Shown here: piece after piece, positions 34,661 to 44,719 of the stretch
How the letters are laid out: each line of letters starts with the position of its first letter
Position numbering within the stretch: position 1 is the first letter of the stretch
Source: Mariniblastus fucicola
Lineage (GTDB): Bacteria; Planctomycetota; Planctomycetia; Pirellulales; Pirellulaceae
Direction: 5' to 3'
DNA length: 64,000 bases
NCBI RefSeq assembly: GCF_008087665.1
Contig: NZ_CP042912.1
Coordinates: 1,922,001-1,986,000, forward strand
The notes under the pieces: generated by a model
Seen by the model: only the letters and a program-made list of their open reading frames with translations
Told to the model about the DNA's origin: nothing
Databases searched by the model: none
Position numbers and translations under genes: made by a program

Positions 34661-35977
34661 ATGAGACGCGACAAGTGTACGGACCATTTTCTCAGCCGCC
34701 GAAACCTGCTGACCGTTGGCGCCATCGGCGGACTTGGTTTGACGCTGACGGACTTCTTCAAAATGAAGTCGGCGCAGGCTGATCAGAAGTTTTACGAGAG
34801 TAAAGAAGGCACGGCCAAGTCCGTCATTTTTATCTTCTTGCCAGGCGGGATGGCTCAGCAGGAGTCCTTCGATCCCAAGCCTTACGCTCCGCTGGAGTAT
34901 CGTGGTCCGCTGAAGACGATCGACACGAAACTCACCGGCGTCAAGTTCAGCGAACTGTTTCCGCAGACCGCGAAGGTTGCCGACAAGATCACGGTGATCA
35001 ACTCGATGACTCACGGCGAAGCGGCTCATGAGCGCGGCGTCCACAACATGTTCACCGGCTACCGTCCCAGCCCGGCGCTTCAGTATCCGTCGATGGGTAG
35101 CGTGGTCTCGCACGAGTTCGGCCCGCGACAGAATTTGCCACCTTACGTTTTCATTCCGAACCAGCCAAACACATTCGCTGGCACGGGCTACCTCAGTTCA
35201 TCTTTCGCCGGATTCAGTTTGGGTTCCGATCCGGGCCGAAAGGACTATCGCGTTCGCGATTTGCAACTGCCCGGCGGTGTCGATCCGAATCGTTTCGGGA
35301 AACGGCAACGTATTCTCGACGTCGTGAATCAGCATTTCCGCGAAAAAGAAAAATCGGACTCTCTCGATACGGTCGACACGTTTTACGATCGAGCCTACGG
35401 TTTGATCAGTTCAGAGAAAGCTCGGCTCGCGTTCGACATCTCGAAAGAAGACGACAAGCTTCGCGAGGCTTACGGCAAGAACGAAGCTGGAGCACGTATG
35501 CTGTTGGCACGTCGTTTGGTCGAAGCCGGCGTTCGCTTTGTGACGCTAACTTACAGCGGTTGGGACCACCACGATCAGATCGAAGACAAATTCCGTCGAC
35601 AGGCTCCTGCGTTCGATAAAGCCTACGCGACGTTGATCAACGACCTCGATCAACGCGGCTTGCTGGACTCAACGATGGTTTGTGTCACCAGTGAATTTGG
35701 ACGTACGCCGAAAATCAATGCGACTGCCGGACGCGACCACTGGCCAAAAGTGTTCAGCACGTTGATGGCGGGCGGCGGCATCACGCGTGGTCAGGTTTAC
35801 GGCAAGTCCGATTCGACGTGCAGCGAGCCTGCCGAGGATCCGATGACGGTCGAGGACTGGGCGACGACGATGTACAAGTGCATCGGCATCAATGCAGACA
35901 AAGAGCTGATGGCTCCTGGAGACCGACCGATCGAGATCGTCGACGGCGGCCAAGTGCGGCAGGACCTTCTGGTTTAA
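34661..35977 (+). CDS. Tat-exported DUF1501 (sulfatase-like) protein
   Basis: A 438-residue protein with a twin-arginine signal (FLSRRNLLTVGAIGG, about residues 10-25). The DUF1501 domain carries IFLPGGMAQQESFDPKP, the HGEAAHERGVHNMFTGY region, the SGWDHHDQ histidine motif and SEFGRTPKIN. The fold is alkaline-phosphatase/sulfatase-like, with unknown substrate. In planctomycetes DUF1501 and DUF1549/DUF1553 genes are nearly always adjacent, as here with 38432-41050. Confidence 0.95.
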   Translation: MRRDKCTDHFLSRRNLLTVGAIGGLGLTLTDFFKMKSAQADQKFYESKEGTAKSVIFIFLPGGMAQQESFDPKPYAPLEYRGPLKTIDTKLTGVKFSELFPQTAKVADKITVINSMTHGEAAHERGVHNMFTGYRPSPALQYPSMGSVVSHEFGPRQNLPPYVFIPNQPNTFAGTGYLSSSFAGFSLGSDPGRKDYRVRDLQLPGGVDPNRFGKRQRILDVVNQHFREKEKSDSLDTVDTFYDRAYGLISSEKARLAFDISKEDDKLREAYGKNEAGARMLLARRLVEAGVRFVTLTYSGWDHHDQIEDKFRRQAPAFDKAYATLINDLDQRGLLDSTMVCVTSEFGRTPKINATAGRDHWPKVFSTLMAGGGITRGQVYGKSDSTCSEPAEDPMTVEDWATTMYKCIGINADKELMAPGDRPIEIVDGGQVRQDLLV

Positions 35978-36077
35978 TTCGGTCATTCTTTTTCGCGGGC
36001 TCCCGCATGACTCGTCGGCGCTTCAAATTTGGCCGACGAGCAACCGGCGTTTCGCATGATTTAACCTACATCTTTGT

Positions 36078-38435
36078 ATGCTCAAATATAAACACAACCT
36101 GTTCGCGATCTTGATCTGTTTCGCGGCTGCTTCCACGAGTTTTGCCGCCGGCGTGCCAGGAACGCCTGTGCTGAACCAGATCGTTCCGAGAGGAATGCAG
36201 CGTGGCACCGAAAAGACGTTGCTGTTTACCGGAGCTCGGCTGTTCGACGCGAAAGAAGTTTTCTTTTATGACGACGGCTTTGAGGTCAAGAATATCGAGC
36301 AAGTCGACGGCAACAATGTCAAAGTAACCGTTGCCTGCGCCGAAACCTGTCGCATTGGCGAACACGTGGCTCAGCTTCGCACCGCCAGCGGCGTTTCCGA
36401 CTACCGCAACTTCTTCGTCGGAGTTCTCCCCGAGGTTGACGAAGCAGAGCCGAATTCTGAATTCACGGCGCCGCAAAAAGTGGCACTCGGCACGACCATC
36501 AATGGCGTCGTCCAAAACGAAGACGTCGACTGGTTTCAACTTGAAGCCAAGCAAGGGCAACGAATCTCTGTAGAAATCGAAGCGATTCGGCTTGGCTTCA
36601 TGTTCGATCCCTACATCGAGATCCGTGACGCCGAAGGCAACGAGCTCGCGAAATGCGATGACTGCCCGTTGCTGAAACAGGACGCCTTTCTGTCGATTCA
36701 TGCTCCGGCAGACGGTCTGTACACCGTCATGGTTCGCGAGACTTCGTACGGCGGAAACGGTAATTGTCGCTATCGCTTGCATGTAGGGAACTTTCCCCGT
36801 CCAGCTTTGGTGTTTCCCGCCGGCGGCAAGTTCGGTGAGACGAAAGAGGTCACGTTTCTCGGTGACCCGGGCGGACCGATGAAAAAGAGTGTCACGCTTC
36901 CGACCAGCGAGGGGTTCCGTGGAGGTCTGTTTTGCGAAGACGAACAGGGAGTTTCGCCATCGCCGTTTCCGTTTCTGCTTTCGGATCTGGAATCTGTTGC
37001 CGAAGTCGAGCCCAACAATGGCTTTCTCGAACAGACCGCGGTGACGTTGCCGATCGCGATTGATGGTCGCATCGCGGAAGGCGACAGCAATGATTTTCAT
37101 CGTTTCACAGCGAAGAAAGGTGAGACCTGGATTGTTGACTGCTACGCCCGGCGAATCGGCTCGCCGCTGGATCCGGTCATCAATATCTTCTACGCGAAAG
37201 ACAAAAAGCACATTGCTGGCAATGACGATCTGGCTCGAAAGCCGGATGCTCAAATGCGGTTTCAGGTTCCCGAAGACGGCGACTATTTCGTGCGAGTGCG
37301 CGATCATCTGGACCGTGGTGGCGAAGACTTTATTTACCGTTTGCAGTTCGAGAAACCCAAGCCTGAATTGACGGTCAATATTAAACGGAATGATCGCTTT
37401 TCACAGCGACGTCAGCAGATTGCAATTCCCCAAGGCAACCGGTTTGGGTTGCTGATGGACGCGTCCAAGAAAAATTTCAGTGGCGAAGTCAAGCTGATTG
37501 CTGATTCGTTGCCGCCAGGCGTGACGATGGAATGTCGAACGATGGCGGCCAACATGACTTACATGCCGGTTGTTTTCACGGCGACGCAAGATGCCGAAAT
37601 CGACGGCGGACTGTTTGATGTCAACGCCGCTCACGTCGACGACGCAAAGAACATCAAGGGCGGCTACGACTTGCGTGCCGATCTGGTTTTGGGCGTGCCA
37701 AACAACACGCTTTATTATCCTTGCCACGTCGACAAAGCCGCGGTCGCAGTCCTTGAACCGGTTCCGTTTCGACTGGAGTTGGTTCCGCCGAAGGCTCCGC
37801 TGTTGCGAGACGGTTCGACAAATGTAAAAGTCAAAATCTATCGTGACGAGGGCTACGAAAAAGACATCTACCTTCAATTTCCGTTTCGTCCGCCGGGCGT
37901 AGGTACGAACTACCAAGTGAAGGTCACGAAGGACAAAACCGAGTTTGATTATCCGCTCAATGCGAATGCCAATGCACAAATTGGCAAGTGGCCGATCTAC
38001 GTGATGGGTTGGTCGGATGTGAAAGGTCAGTCATGGATTTCGACGCAGCTTTCGGAACTGGAGATTGCTGAACCGCGAGTCAAAATGCAAATGGCAATGA
38101 CGAGCGTGACTCAGGGCGAGTCAGCAGAGATGGCGGTGACGCTGGAGCAGTTGATTGCGTTCGAAGGAGAAGCCACGGCTGAGTTGCTTGGCATTCCACC
38201 GAACGTGAAGACGAATTCGCCGCTGAAGTTCGACGCGAAGACCGAATCGCTGACGTTCAAGTTTGAGACCACTGACAAGTCGCCGCCTGGAAAACATGGA
38301 CCCTTCATTCGTGTGACGATCCCGCAAAACGGCGCAACGATGGTTGCCAACGCTGGCCGCGGTCAATTGAGAATCAACAAGCCTCGACCTCCCAAGGTTG
38401 AGAAGGCGAAGAAAACAAAGGTGGCGACGAAATGA
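36078..38435 (+). CDS. Secreted pre-peptidase C-terminal (PPC) domain protein
   Basis: A 785-residue protein with a signal peptide (about 1-24). An IPT/TIG-like domain (PVLNQIVPRGMQRGTEKTLL) follows. Then come two PPC-type beta domains: EAEPNSEFTAPQKVALG with DVDWFQLEAKQGQ at about 120-235, and EVEPNNGFLEQTAV at about 310-440. The remainder is beta-rich. PPC domains bind surfaces or sugars in secreted enzymes; no catalytic domain is visible. Its stop codon overlaps the next start (ATGA), so the genes are translationally coupled. Confidence 0.88.
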   Translation: MLKYKHNLFAILICFAAASTSFAAGVPGTPVLNQIVPRGMQRGTEKTLLFTGARLFDAKEVFFYDDGFEVKNIEQVDGNNVKVTVACAETCRIGEHVAQLRTASGVSDYRNFFVGVLPEVDEAEPNSEFTAPQKVALGTTINGVVQNEDVDWFQLEAKQGQRISVEIEAIRLGFMFDPYIEIRDAEGNELAKCDDCPLLKQDAFLSIHAPADGLYTVMVRETSYGGNGNCRYRLHVGNFPRPALVFPAGGKFGETKEVTFLGDPGGPMKKSVTLPTSEGFRGGLFCEDEQGVSPSPFPFLLSDLESVAEVEPNNGFLEQTAVTLPIAIDGRIAEGDSNDFHRFTAKKGETWIVDCYARRIGSPLDPVINIFYAKDKKHIAGNDDLARKPDAQMRFQVPEDGDYFVRVRDHLDRGGEDFIYRLQFEKPKPELTVNIKRNDRFSQRRQQIAIPQGNRFGLLMDASKKNFSGEVKLIADSLPPGVTMECRTMAANMTYMPVVFTATQDAEIDGGLFDVNAAHVDDAKNIKGGYDLRADLVLGVPNNTLYYPCHVDKAAVAVLEPVPFRLELVPPKAPLLRDGSTNVKVKIYRDEGYEKDIYLQFPFRPPGVGTNYQVKVTKDKTEFDYPLNANANAQIGKWPIYVMGWSDVKGQSWISTQLSELEIAEPRVKMQMAMTSVTQGESAEMAVTLEQLIAFEGEATAELLGIPPNVKTNSPLKFDAKTESLTFKFETTDKSPPGKHGPFIRVTIPQNGATMVANAGRGQLRINKPRPPKVEKAKKTKVATK

Positions 38436-41050
38436 TGTTGAAAATCACATTTGTATTTTTGCTTTCGTTCATGACGCAGGAAGCTGCGAAAGAACAACCT
38501 GCGCCTGATCAGCCTGCAAAGGTTGAGGCTGCCGCGAGCGAAACGGCTGCGGCTGCGCCTGAGCAAAAAACTGATCCCAAGCCAGCTCCTGCGCCCAAGC
38601 CCGTTCCTCCGCCGACGCCAGCTGCTGAAGCAAATCCAACGCCCGCGCCGGAGCCAACTCTTCCGCCAGCTCCAGCCCCCGAGCCAAAACCAGAACCGAC
38701 GTCCAAGCTCAACGTTTACCCGGCGCAGATCACGTTAGGGTCAGCGCTGGATCGGCAGTCCATCGTCATCCAGCGAACGCTTTCCGACGGAATCACCCAG
38801 GACCTTTCGGATTCGAGCACGATTCGCATTGAAGGTCCTGCCGCGAAATTCGAAAACGGCTTCGTGCTTCCGGTCGCCGACGGGGACGCGAAACTGATCG
38901 TCGAAAACGAGATGCAGCTGGTCGAGATTCCGATCAAAGTCACCGGTGCGGCCAATGTTCCACCCGTCAGCTTTCAAAACGACGTCATGCCGGTGTTCTC
39001 CAAAACGGGTTGCAACGCAGGTAGCTGTCACGGTGCTGCTCGTGGAAAAGACGGCTTCAACCTTTCGCTTTACGGCTTCGATCCCAAAGGCGATCACCAT
39101 CGTTTGACGCGTGAAATGCTGGGGCGGCGGATCAATCTCGCCGTACCAGACGACTGCCTGTTGACCAACAAAGCCACCGGCGCGGTCGCGCATTCGGGCG
39201 GCTCGTTGATGTCTCGCGATTCGGAATACTATCAAACGATCACCCGCTGGCTGAACGCGGGAGCCACTGAAGACGTCGGCAAAGTTCCGACCGTCGACAA
39301 AATTGAACTCTACCCTCCGGCTGCTGTTCTCAACGGGCCCGAGACGAATCAAAAACTGGCCGTCGTCGCGACCTACTCCGACGGCTCAACGCGTGACGTC
39401 ACGAACCTTGCTTACTTTTCCACCAACAACGACAACTCGGCGAAAGTTTCGCAGTCTGGGGTCGTCACAGCAGCCAACCGCGGCGAAGCATTTGTGATGG
39501 CTCGTTTTGATACGCACACCGTCGGCAGCGACGTGATCGTTTTGCCAAAAGACGTTCAGTTCACGTGGCCGGATTCAATTCAGCCGCACAACTATATCGA
39601 CGAGCGAATCCACGACAAGCTTCGCAAGCTTCGGATCATTCCGTCGGAAGTATGTTCCGACGCAGAGTTCATTCGTCGCACGTCGCTGGATATTTGCGGC
39701 ATCGTGCCGACGAGCGAACAGGTCCAGACTTTCGTCGCCGATTCCGATCCGGAAAAGCGTTCGAAGTACATCGATCAGTTGCTGGAGCGGAAAGAGTTTG
39801 CCGAAATCTGGCTGATGAAATGGTCGGAGTTGCTGCAAGTCCGTTCGGTGAACAACCAGGTTAGCTATAAAAGCACGCTGCTGTATTTCGATTGGCTGAA
39901 AGAGCGAATCTCCAACAACGTGCCCGTCGATCAGATGGTCCGTGAATTACTGGGATCAACCGGCGGAACGTTTAGCAATCCGGCGACGAACTATTACGAG
40001 ATCGAACGCGACAAACTGAAAACGGCCGAAAACGTGGCTCAGGTTTTCATGGGCACGCGAATCCAGTGTGCTCAATGCCACAACCATCCTTTCGATCGCT
40101 GGACGATGGACGACTACTATTCGTTCGCCGCTTTCTTTGCCAAAGTCAATCGCAAACAAGCCGAAGATCCTCGCGAGCGAATCATCTTCAACGGCGGCGG
40201 CGAAACGAAGCATCCGGTCACCGGGAAGACGATGCAGCCAAAGTTCCTCGGTGGCGCAGTGCCGGATACAAAAAACAAGGATCGCCGAGTCGTGTTGGCT
40301 GAGTGGTTGGCGTCGGCGGAGAACCCGTGGTTTTCTCGTAACCTTTCGAACATCGTGTGGGCTCACTTTCTCGGGCGCGGCATCGTGAACGAAGTCGACG
40401 ACGTTCGCGTTTCAAATCCCGCTGTGAATCCACAGTTGCTTGACGAGATGGCGGCGAAGTTCGTGGACTACAAGTTTGACTTCAAGAAACTCGTTCGAGA
40501 CATCTGCAACTCGAGAACCTACCAGCTTTCGACCAAGCAAAATGAAACCAACGCCAGCGATGAAACCAACTTTTCCCGATCGTCGTTGCGACGGATTCGA
40601 GCCGAGATTTTGCTGGACGTGATTTCGCAGATTACGGAAACTCGCGACAAATTTCGAGGATTGCCATTGGGTGCTCGGGCCGTGCAAATTGCCGACGGAA
40701 ACACGTCGAACTACTTCCTGAATACGTTCGGGCGGGCAAAAAGGGAGACGGTTTGCAGTTGCGAGGTCATTATGGAACCTAACCTTTCACAGGCTCTGCA
40801 CTTGATCAACGGTTCGACCGTTCAGAACAAGATCAAGCAAGGCGGCGTTGTGAAGAAGTTGATCGATGCGAAAAAGTCGGACGACGAGGTTCTTACGGAG
40901 TTGTATTTGCGATGCGTTTCGCGAAAGCCAACGGAGGCTGAGTTGACGGCGTTGAAAGCGACGGTTGCCGAAAATGCGAATCGTCAGCAAGCCCTGGAAG
41001 ACGTCTTTTGGGCGTTGTTGAATTCGCGTGAGTTTGTATTTAATCATTGA
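38432..41050 (+). CDS. DUF1549/DUF1553 protein with Ig-like domain and c-type heme motifs
   Basis: An 872-residue protein. A short hydrophobic N-terminus precedes a long Pro/Ala/Lys/Glu-rich linker (about 20-90), then an Ig-like BIG2 region. The CNAGSCH motif (a CX4CH variant) lies about residue 190. A second Ig-like region (about 290-365) is followed by DUF1549 with CAQCHNHPFDRW (CXXCH) and DUF1553 (WFSRNLSNIVWAHFLGRG). The protein is probably a multi-heme periplasmic oxidoreductase or carrier of unknown reaction. It overlaps both neighbours by four bases (ATGA). Confidence 0.93.
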   Translation: MMLKITFVFLLSFMTQEAAKEQPAPDQPAKVEAAASETAAAAPEQKTDPKPAPAPKPVPPPTPAAEANPTPAPEPTLPPAPAPEPKPEPTSKLNVYPAQITLGSALDRQSIVIQRTLSDGITQDLSDSSTIRIEGPAAKFENGFVLPVADGDAKLIVENEMQLVEIPIKVTGAANVPPVSFQNDVMPVFSKTGCNAGSCHGAARGKDGFNLSLYGFDPKGDHHRLTREMLGRRINLAVPDDCLLTNKATGAVAHSGGSLMSRDSEYYQTITRWLNAGATEDVGKVPTVDKIELYPPAAVLNGPETNQKLAVVATYSDGSTRDVTNLAYFSTNNDNSAKVSQSGVVTAANRGEAFVMARFDTHTVGSDVIVLPKDVQFTWPDSIQPHNYIDERIHDKLRKLRIIPSEVCSDAEFIRRTSLDICGIVPTSEQVQTFVADSDPEKRSKYIDQLLERKEFAEIWLMKWSELLQVRSVNNQVSYKSTLLYFDWLKERISNNVPVDQMVRELLGSTGGTFSNPATNYYEIERDKLKTAENVAQVFMGTRIQCAQCHNHPFDRWTMDDYYSFAAFFAKVNRKQAEDPRERIIFNGGGETKHPVTGKTMQPKFLGGAVPDTKNKDRRVVLAEWLASAENPWFSRNLSNIVWAHFLGRGIVNEVDDVRVSNPAVNPQLLDEMAAKFVDYKFDFKKLVRDICNSRTYQLSTKQNETNASDETNFSRSSLRRIRAEILLDVISQITETRDKFRGLPLGARAVQIADGNTSNYFLNTFGRAKRETVCSCEVIMEPNLSQALHLINGSTVQNKIKQGGVVKKLIDAKKSDDEVLTELYLRCVSRKPTEAELTALKATVAENANRQQALEDVFWALLNSREFVFNH

Positions 41051-43383
41051 TGATGAACAGCATGACGACACAATACGAAAATTCGACTGCGAAAGGTAAG
41101 CAATGGACTTTCGGTTCGCATCCGCGTCCTCCTTTCGGTTCGCGTCAGCGATTAAGCTCATTGGCTTGCGTTTCGTGCTTGTGCGCTCTACTTGCAACGA
41201 CGCTGCACGCTCAGGAAAAACCGGCCGCGAAGGTCACGTTTGACGATCACGCCAAACCGGTCTTGATGCAGCGCTGTTCTACTTGTCACAACGGCGAACG
41301 GAAAGAAGGCGACCTCGACGTCACCAACTTTACGAATCTGATGATCGGCGGCGGTAGCGGAGAAGTCATTGAACCCGGATCGGCCGACGACAGCTATCTT
41401 TTCAATCTGGTCACTCACGAAGATTCGCCAGAGATGCCGCCAGGAGGCGACAAAATCCCCGATCCGCAAATTGAAATTTTGCGAAAATGGATCGACGGTG
41501 GAGCACTGGAGAACTCCGGCAGCGTAGCCAAGAAGCGCAAACCGAAAACGGACTATAGCGCTGTTTCTGCAGGCGACAAACGCCCGGAAGTCGAACCCGT
41601 TCCGTCACGATTGCCGCTTGTTCCGCAACTGGTTGCTCCACGACCGTCGACCGTTCATTCGCTGGCGACCAACCCGTGGTCTCCCTACATTGCGATGTCC
41701 AGCCCTCAACAAGTGTTGATCTATCGCACGAATGATCTTGGACTGCGAGGCGTGATTCCGTTTCCCGAAGGCCAGCCCGAATCGATACGCTTTAGTCGCA
41801 ACGGCAGTCTGCTGTTGATTGGCGGCGGCAAGCCTGGTGCCAACGGCAAGGTTCTGGTTTGGGACGCGGTCAAAGGCCGTCGCGTGGCCGTCGTCGGTGA
41901 TGAGCTGGATTCCGTTTTGGCATCTGACATCAATCCCTCACAGACGCTGATCGCACTCGGCGGGCCGAAGAAAATCGTTCGAGTCTACGGCATCGATGGC
42001 GAACTGGTCTATGAACTCAACAAACACACCGAATGGATCACGGCCTTGCAATTTTCTCCCGACGGAAAATTTCTGGTTACCGGCGATCGCAACGGCGGCG
42101 TGCATGCCTGGGAAGCCGATACCGGCAACGAAGTTCTTACGCTTGGCGGACACAAAAAAGCAATCACGGCGATCGATTGGCGAATCGACGGGAAACTGGT
42201 TGTTACCGCCAGCGAGGACGGAACCGTTCGCGTTTGGGATGGAGCCAATGGCAAGCAAATCAAATCGTGGACCGGTTGTAGCGCCGGCGTGACGTCGGCC
42301 AGCTTCACTCGTGATGGACTGGTGGTCACGGGAGGCCGTGATCGCCTTGTTCGAGTTTGGGATCAGAACGGAAAACAGCTGCATCAATACGAGGCAATGC
42401 CAGATCAGGTTACCAGCGTCGCCTACTGCAGCGAAACGAATCGCGTGATTGCTGGCGACTGGACCGGGAAAATTAACGTCTGGGAAAAAGCCAACCCGAA
42501 ACCGATTGGAACACTCAACTGCAATCCTCCCACGATCGAATCTCGCATCGCAGCCGTCACCAGGCAGCTACAAAGTGCCGAAGCGGCATTGAAGCCGTTG
42601 AACGAACAGGCGGCTACACTTGATTCGCAGATCGCGGCGATGAAGGCGGACAACGATGCCGAAGTCGCGTCGCGAACTGCCACCGACATGGCTCTGAAAT
42701 CCGTGATGGAAAAACTCGCCAACGCGGATCAGCTTTTGAAAACAACCGTTGGTCAGCAGGAAGCCTGGAAGAAAGAGCTGACCGGCAAAGAGAAAGCGGC
42801 GCCGCAGCTTGACGCGTCGATCGCAAGTGCCAAATCGGCTCTGGCGTCGCTCGGCGATGATGCCGAGATAAAAGACACGATCGCGAAGCTGGAGGCTCGT
42901 AAGGCGACGCTGGCTCAGCGAATCGGTGTGTTGAAAACTCAAGTTCAGCAGGTCGCCACGAAGCAGGAAACGGCGAAAGCCCAGATCGCGACACTGTCGG
43001 TGGAGCGGGACAATTCGCAGAAGCAATTGGTGTCGCTCAACGCAAGTATCGCCGCGCGGGAAATGGAAATAGGTAAGGCCAACGATCAGCGAGTCAAACT
43101 GCAGGCCGCATTGGACAAAGCGAAAGCCGATGTAGAGCAGCCCAAGGGAGCGTTGGCTTTCTGGAATGGCGAGCTCCAGTTCGCAAAAGTATTGGCTGAT
43201 CTGGAATCGACGCTGATTACTGCCGAAGCCGATGAGAACGCCAAGCTGGACGAGGTGGACGCTGCGAAAGAGAAGCTTGCGGCGGCTCAGGCGGTCGTGC
43301 ATCAGGCCGAACAAAAACGTGCCGAGTCAGCGAAACAGATCGATTCGATCGAACAGCAGATAGAGACGCTGAAGGCGAATTAG
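41047..43383 (+). CDS. Secreted c-type cytochrome with WD40 propeller and C-terminal coiled coil
   Basis: A 778-residue protein. A hydrophobic signal (about 38-55) is followed by a planctomycete-type cytochrome domain (CSTCHNGERKEGDL; Met in EDSPEMPPGG). A WD40 propeller spans about 190-490 with repeated DG.VRVWD turns. Residues about 500-778 are a long Ala/Lys/Glu/Gln-rich coiled coil. It is likely exported and heme-bearing. ATGA overlap with the DUF1549 gene shows co-translation with its presumed partner. Confidence 0.92.
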   Translation: MMMNSMTTQYENSTAKGKQWTFGSHPRPPFGSRQRLSSLACVSCLCALLATTLHAQEKPAAKVTFDDHAKPVLMQRCSTCHNGERKEGDLDVTNFTNLMIGGGSGEVIEPGSADDSYLFNLVTHEDSPEMPPGGDKIPDPQIEILRKWIDGGALENSGSVAKKRKPKTDYSAVSAGDKRPEVEPVPSRLPLVPQLVAPRPSTVHSLATNPWSPYIAMSSPQQVLIYRTNDLGLRGVIPFPEGQPESIRFSRNGSLLLIGGGKPGANGKVLVWDAVKGRRVAVVGDELDSVLASDINPSQTLIALGGPKKIVRVYGIDGELVYELNKHTEWITALQFSPDGKFLVTGDRNGGVHAWEADTGNEVLTLGGHKKAITAIDWRIDGKLVVTASEDGTVRVWDGANGKQIKSWTGCSAGVTSASFTRDGLVVTGGRDRLVRVWDQNGKQLHQYEAMPDQVTSVAYCSETNRVIAGDWTGKINVWEKANPKPIGTLNCNPPTIESRIAAVTRQLQSAEAALKPLNEQAATLDSQIAAMKADNDAEVASRTATDMALKSVMEKLANADQLLKTTVGQQEAWKKELTGKEKAAPQLDASIASAKSALASLGDDAEIKDTIAKLEARKATLAQRIGVLKTQVQQVATKQETAKAQIATLSVERDNSQKQLVSLNASIAAREMEIGKANDQRVKLQAALDKAKADVEQPKGALAFWNGELQFAKVLADLESTLITAEADENAKLDEVDAAKEKLAAAQAVVHQAEQKRAESAKQIDSIEQQIETLKAN

Positions 43384-43543
43384 TACAGGCTTGCGGCTTC
43401 AGTTCGCGGTCGCGACGTTCTGGCCGGGATAGCCGTAAAAGACGTTGCAGCTTCTGCGATTGTTCGCCGACCAGCTTATTGAAAATCTGGCTAGATATGA
43501 TCTGCTGTTGGAAAATTACTTCCCTCAGTTGACCAGCTCGAAA

Positions 43544-44641
43544 ATGCCAGAAAACTTCTACGTCGTCTCCGAATCTGACCACAACGAACTCGTTTCCGCC
43601 GCCTACGTTCATCGTGGCTATAGCAAGGACGAAGGCGATGCCGCCGCGAAGTTTGCTTCGTACGCAAGCCATCACGGGATCCGCACCCACAACGCGCTCA
43701 AGGCGTTGCACCTGGACGAACTGTTCGGATCGAAGTCTCATGGCTGCGTCCCCAACGCGACGATCGAAAAGCGTGAATCGAAGTTCGCGGCGTCTCAAGT
43801 CTGGAACGCAAATAAAAAGCTCGGACAGGCAACTGCCTACGAAGCCATCGAAACGGCAATCGAACTGGCCGACAAGTACGGCATCGGTCAGGTCTCGGTC
43901 GACAACGCATTTCACTACCTGTGGGGCGGTGGCTATGTGATGGATGCTGCCAAGCGAGGCTACATTGCGTACACCAACTGCACAGCCGCCCTCGCGGAAG
44001 TCGTCCCTTTCATGGGTAGCTTTCCGACGCTCGGTACCAATCCGCATTCGTGGGGTTTTCCGACCGTGGACGCGATTGGATTCCCACTGGTGATCGACTG
44101 GGCGACGTCTGTTGTAGCCATGGGACGGGTTCAACAACTCAAACGCGAAGGCAAGCCACTGCCTCCCGATGCTGCCGTTGATGTCGATGGCAACGTGACG
44201 ACGGATGCCTACAAAGTCAACGCGTTGACAACCTTTGGACGCCACAAAGGCTATGGCCTTTCGTTGATCAACGAATTGATGGCGGCGTACATTGGCGGCT
44301 CGTTGCCGACGCTGCGATCGCGTTGGGCAGATGATTCAAAGGAGAAACACACCTGTGCGTTTTACTTCCAGGTGATTCATCCGGATGCCATCAGCAACGG
44401 CGAGTTTGCCCTTGGCCGATCTCAAGCTGAAAACGTGAAAGCGGTCCTCGACGATGTCGCGGGGCACGGCAACGATAAAGTCATCTTCCCAGGTCAGATC
44501 GAAGCGGCTTCGGCAGCCCGCAGCGTTGAGCATGGCGGATTGTTGTTCTCGAAGGCGGAAGTCGATGAGTTCAACGAGCTTGCTCAGGAATGCGGATGCG
44601 ATCCGTGGGCGCTTGAGAACCTCAAGTCGGTCGAAGTCTAG
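43544..44641 (+). CDS. Malate/L-lactate dehydrogenase (Ldh_2 family) NAD(P)-dependent oxidoreductase
   Basis: About 365 residues from the ATG at 43544; an in-frame TTG at 43445 is less likely. Family features are the Ser/His-rich N-terminal segment HHGIRTHN, DNAFHYLWGGGY, then GTNPHSWGFPT, DWATSVVAMGRV and GHKGYGLSLINELMAA. The family includes malate, ureidoglycolate and 2,3-diketo-gulonate dehydrogenases, and the substrate cannot be chosen. The stop TAG (44639-44641) takes its final G from the inserted IS630 element. Confidence 0.9.
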   Translation: MPENFYVVSESDHNELVSAAYVHRGYSKDEGDAAAKFASYASHHGIRTHNALKALHLDELFGSKSHGCVPNATIEKRESKFAASQVWNANKKLGQATAYEAIETAIELADKYGIGQVSVDNAFHYLWGGGYVMDAAKRGYIAYTNCTAALAEVVPFMGSFPTLGTNPHSWGFPTVDAIGFPLVIDWATSVVAMGRVQQLKREGKPLPPDAAVDVDGNVTTDAYKVNALTTFGRHKGYGLSLINELMAAYIGGSLPTLRSRWADDSKEKHTCAFYFQVIHPDAISNGEFALGRSQAENVKAVLDDVAGHGNDKVIFPGQIEAASAARSVEHGGLLFSKAEVDEFNELAQECGCDPWALENLKSVEV

Positions 44642-44719
44642 TGTTCTGTCAGTACTAAAGATTGGGATTGATTGTTCGATTGAAAATCGGGATTCTGCAC
44701 GCAACACAAGGAGGTTGCC

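Noticed and set aside
36066-37307. Long minus-strand frame (413 codons) over the PPC-domain gene
   Set aside because: Antisense shadow in high-GC third positions; the plus-strand protein has clear domains.
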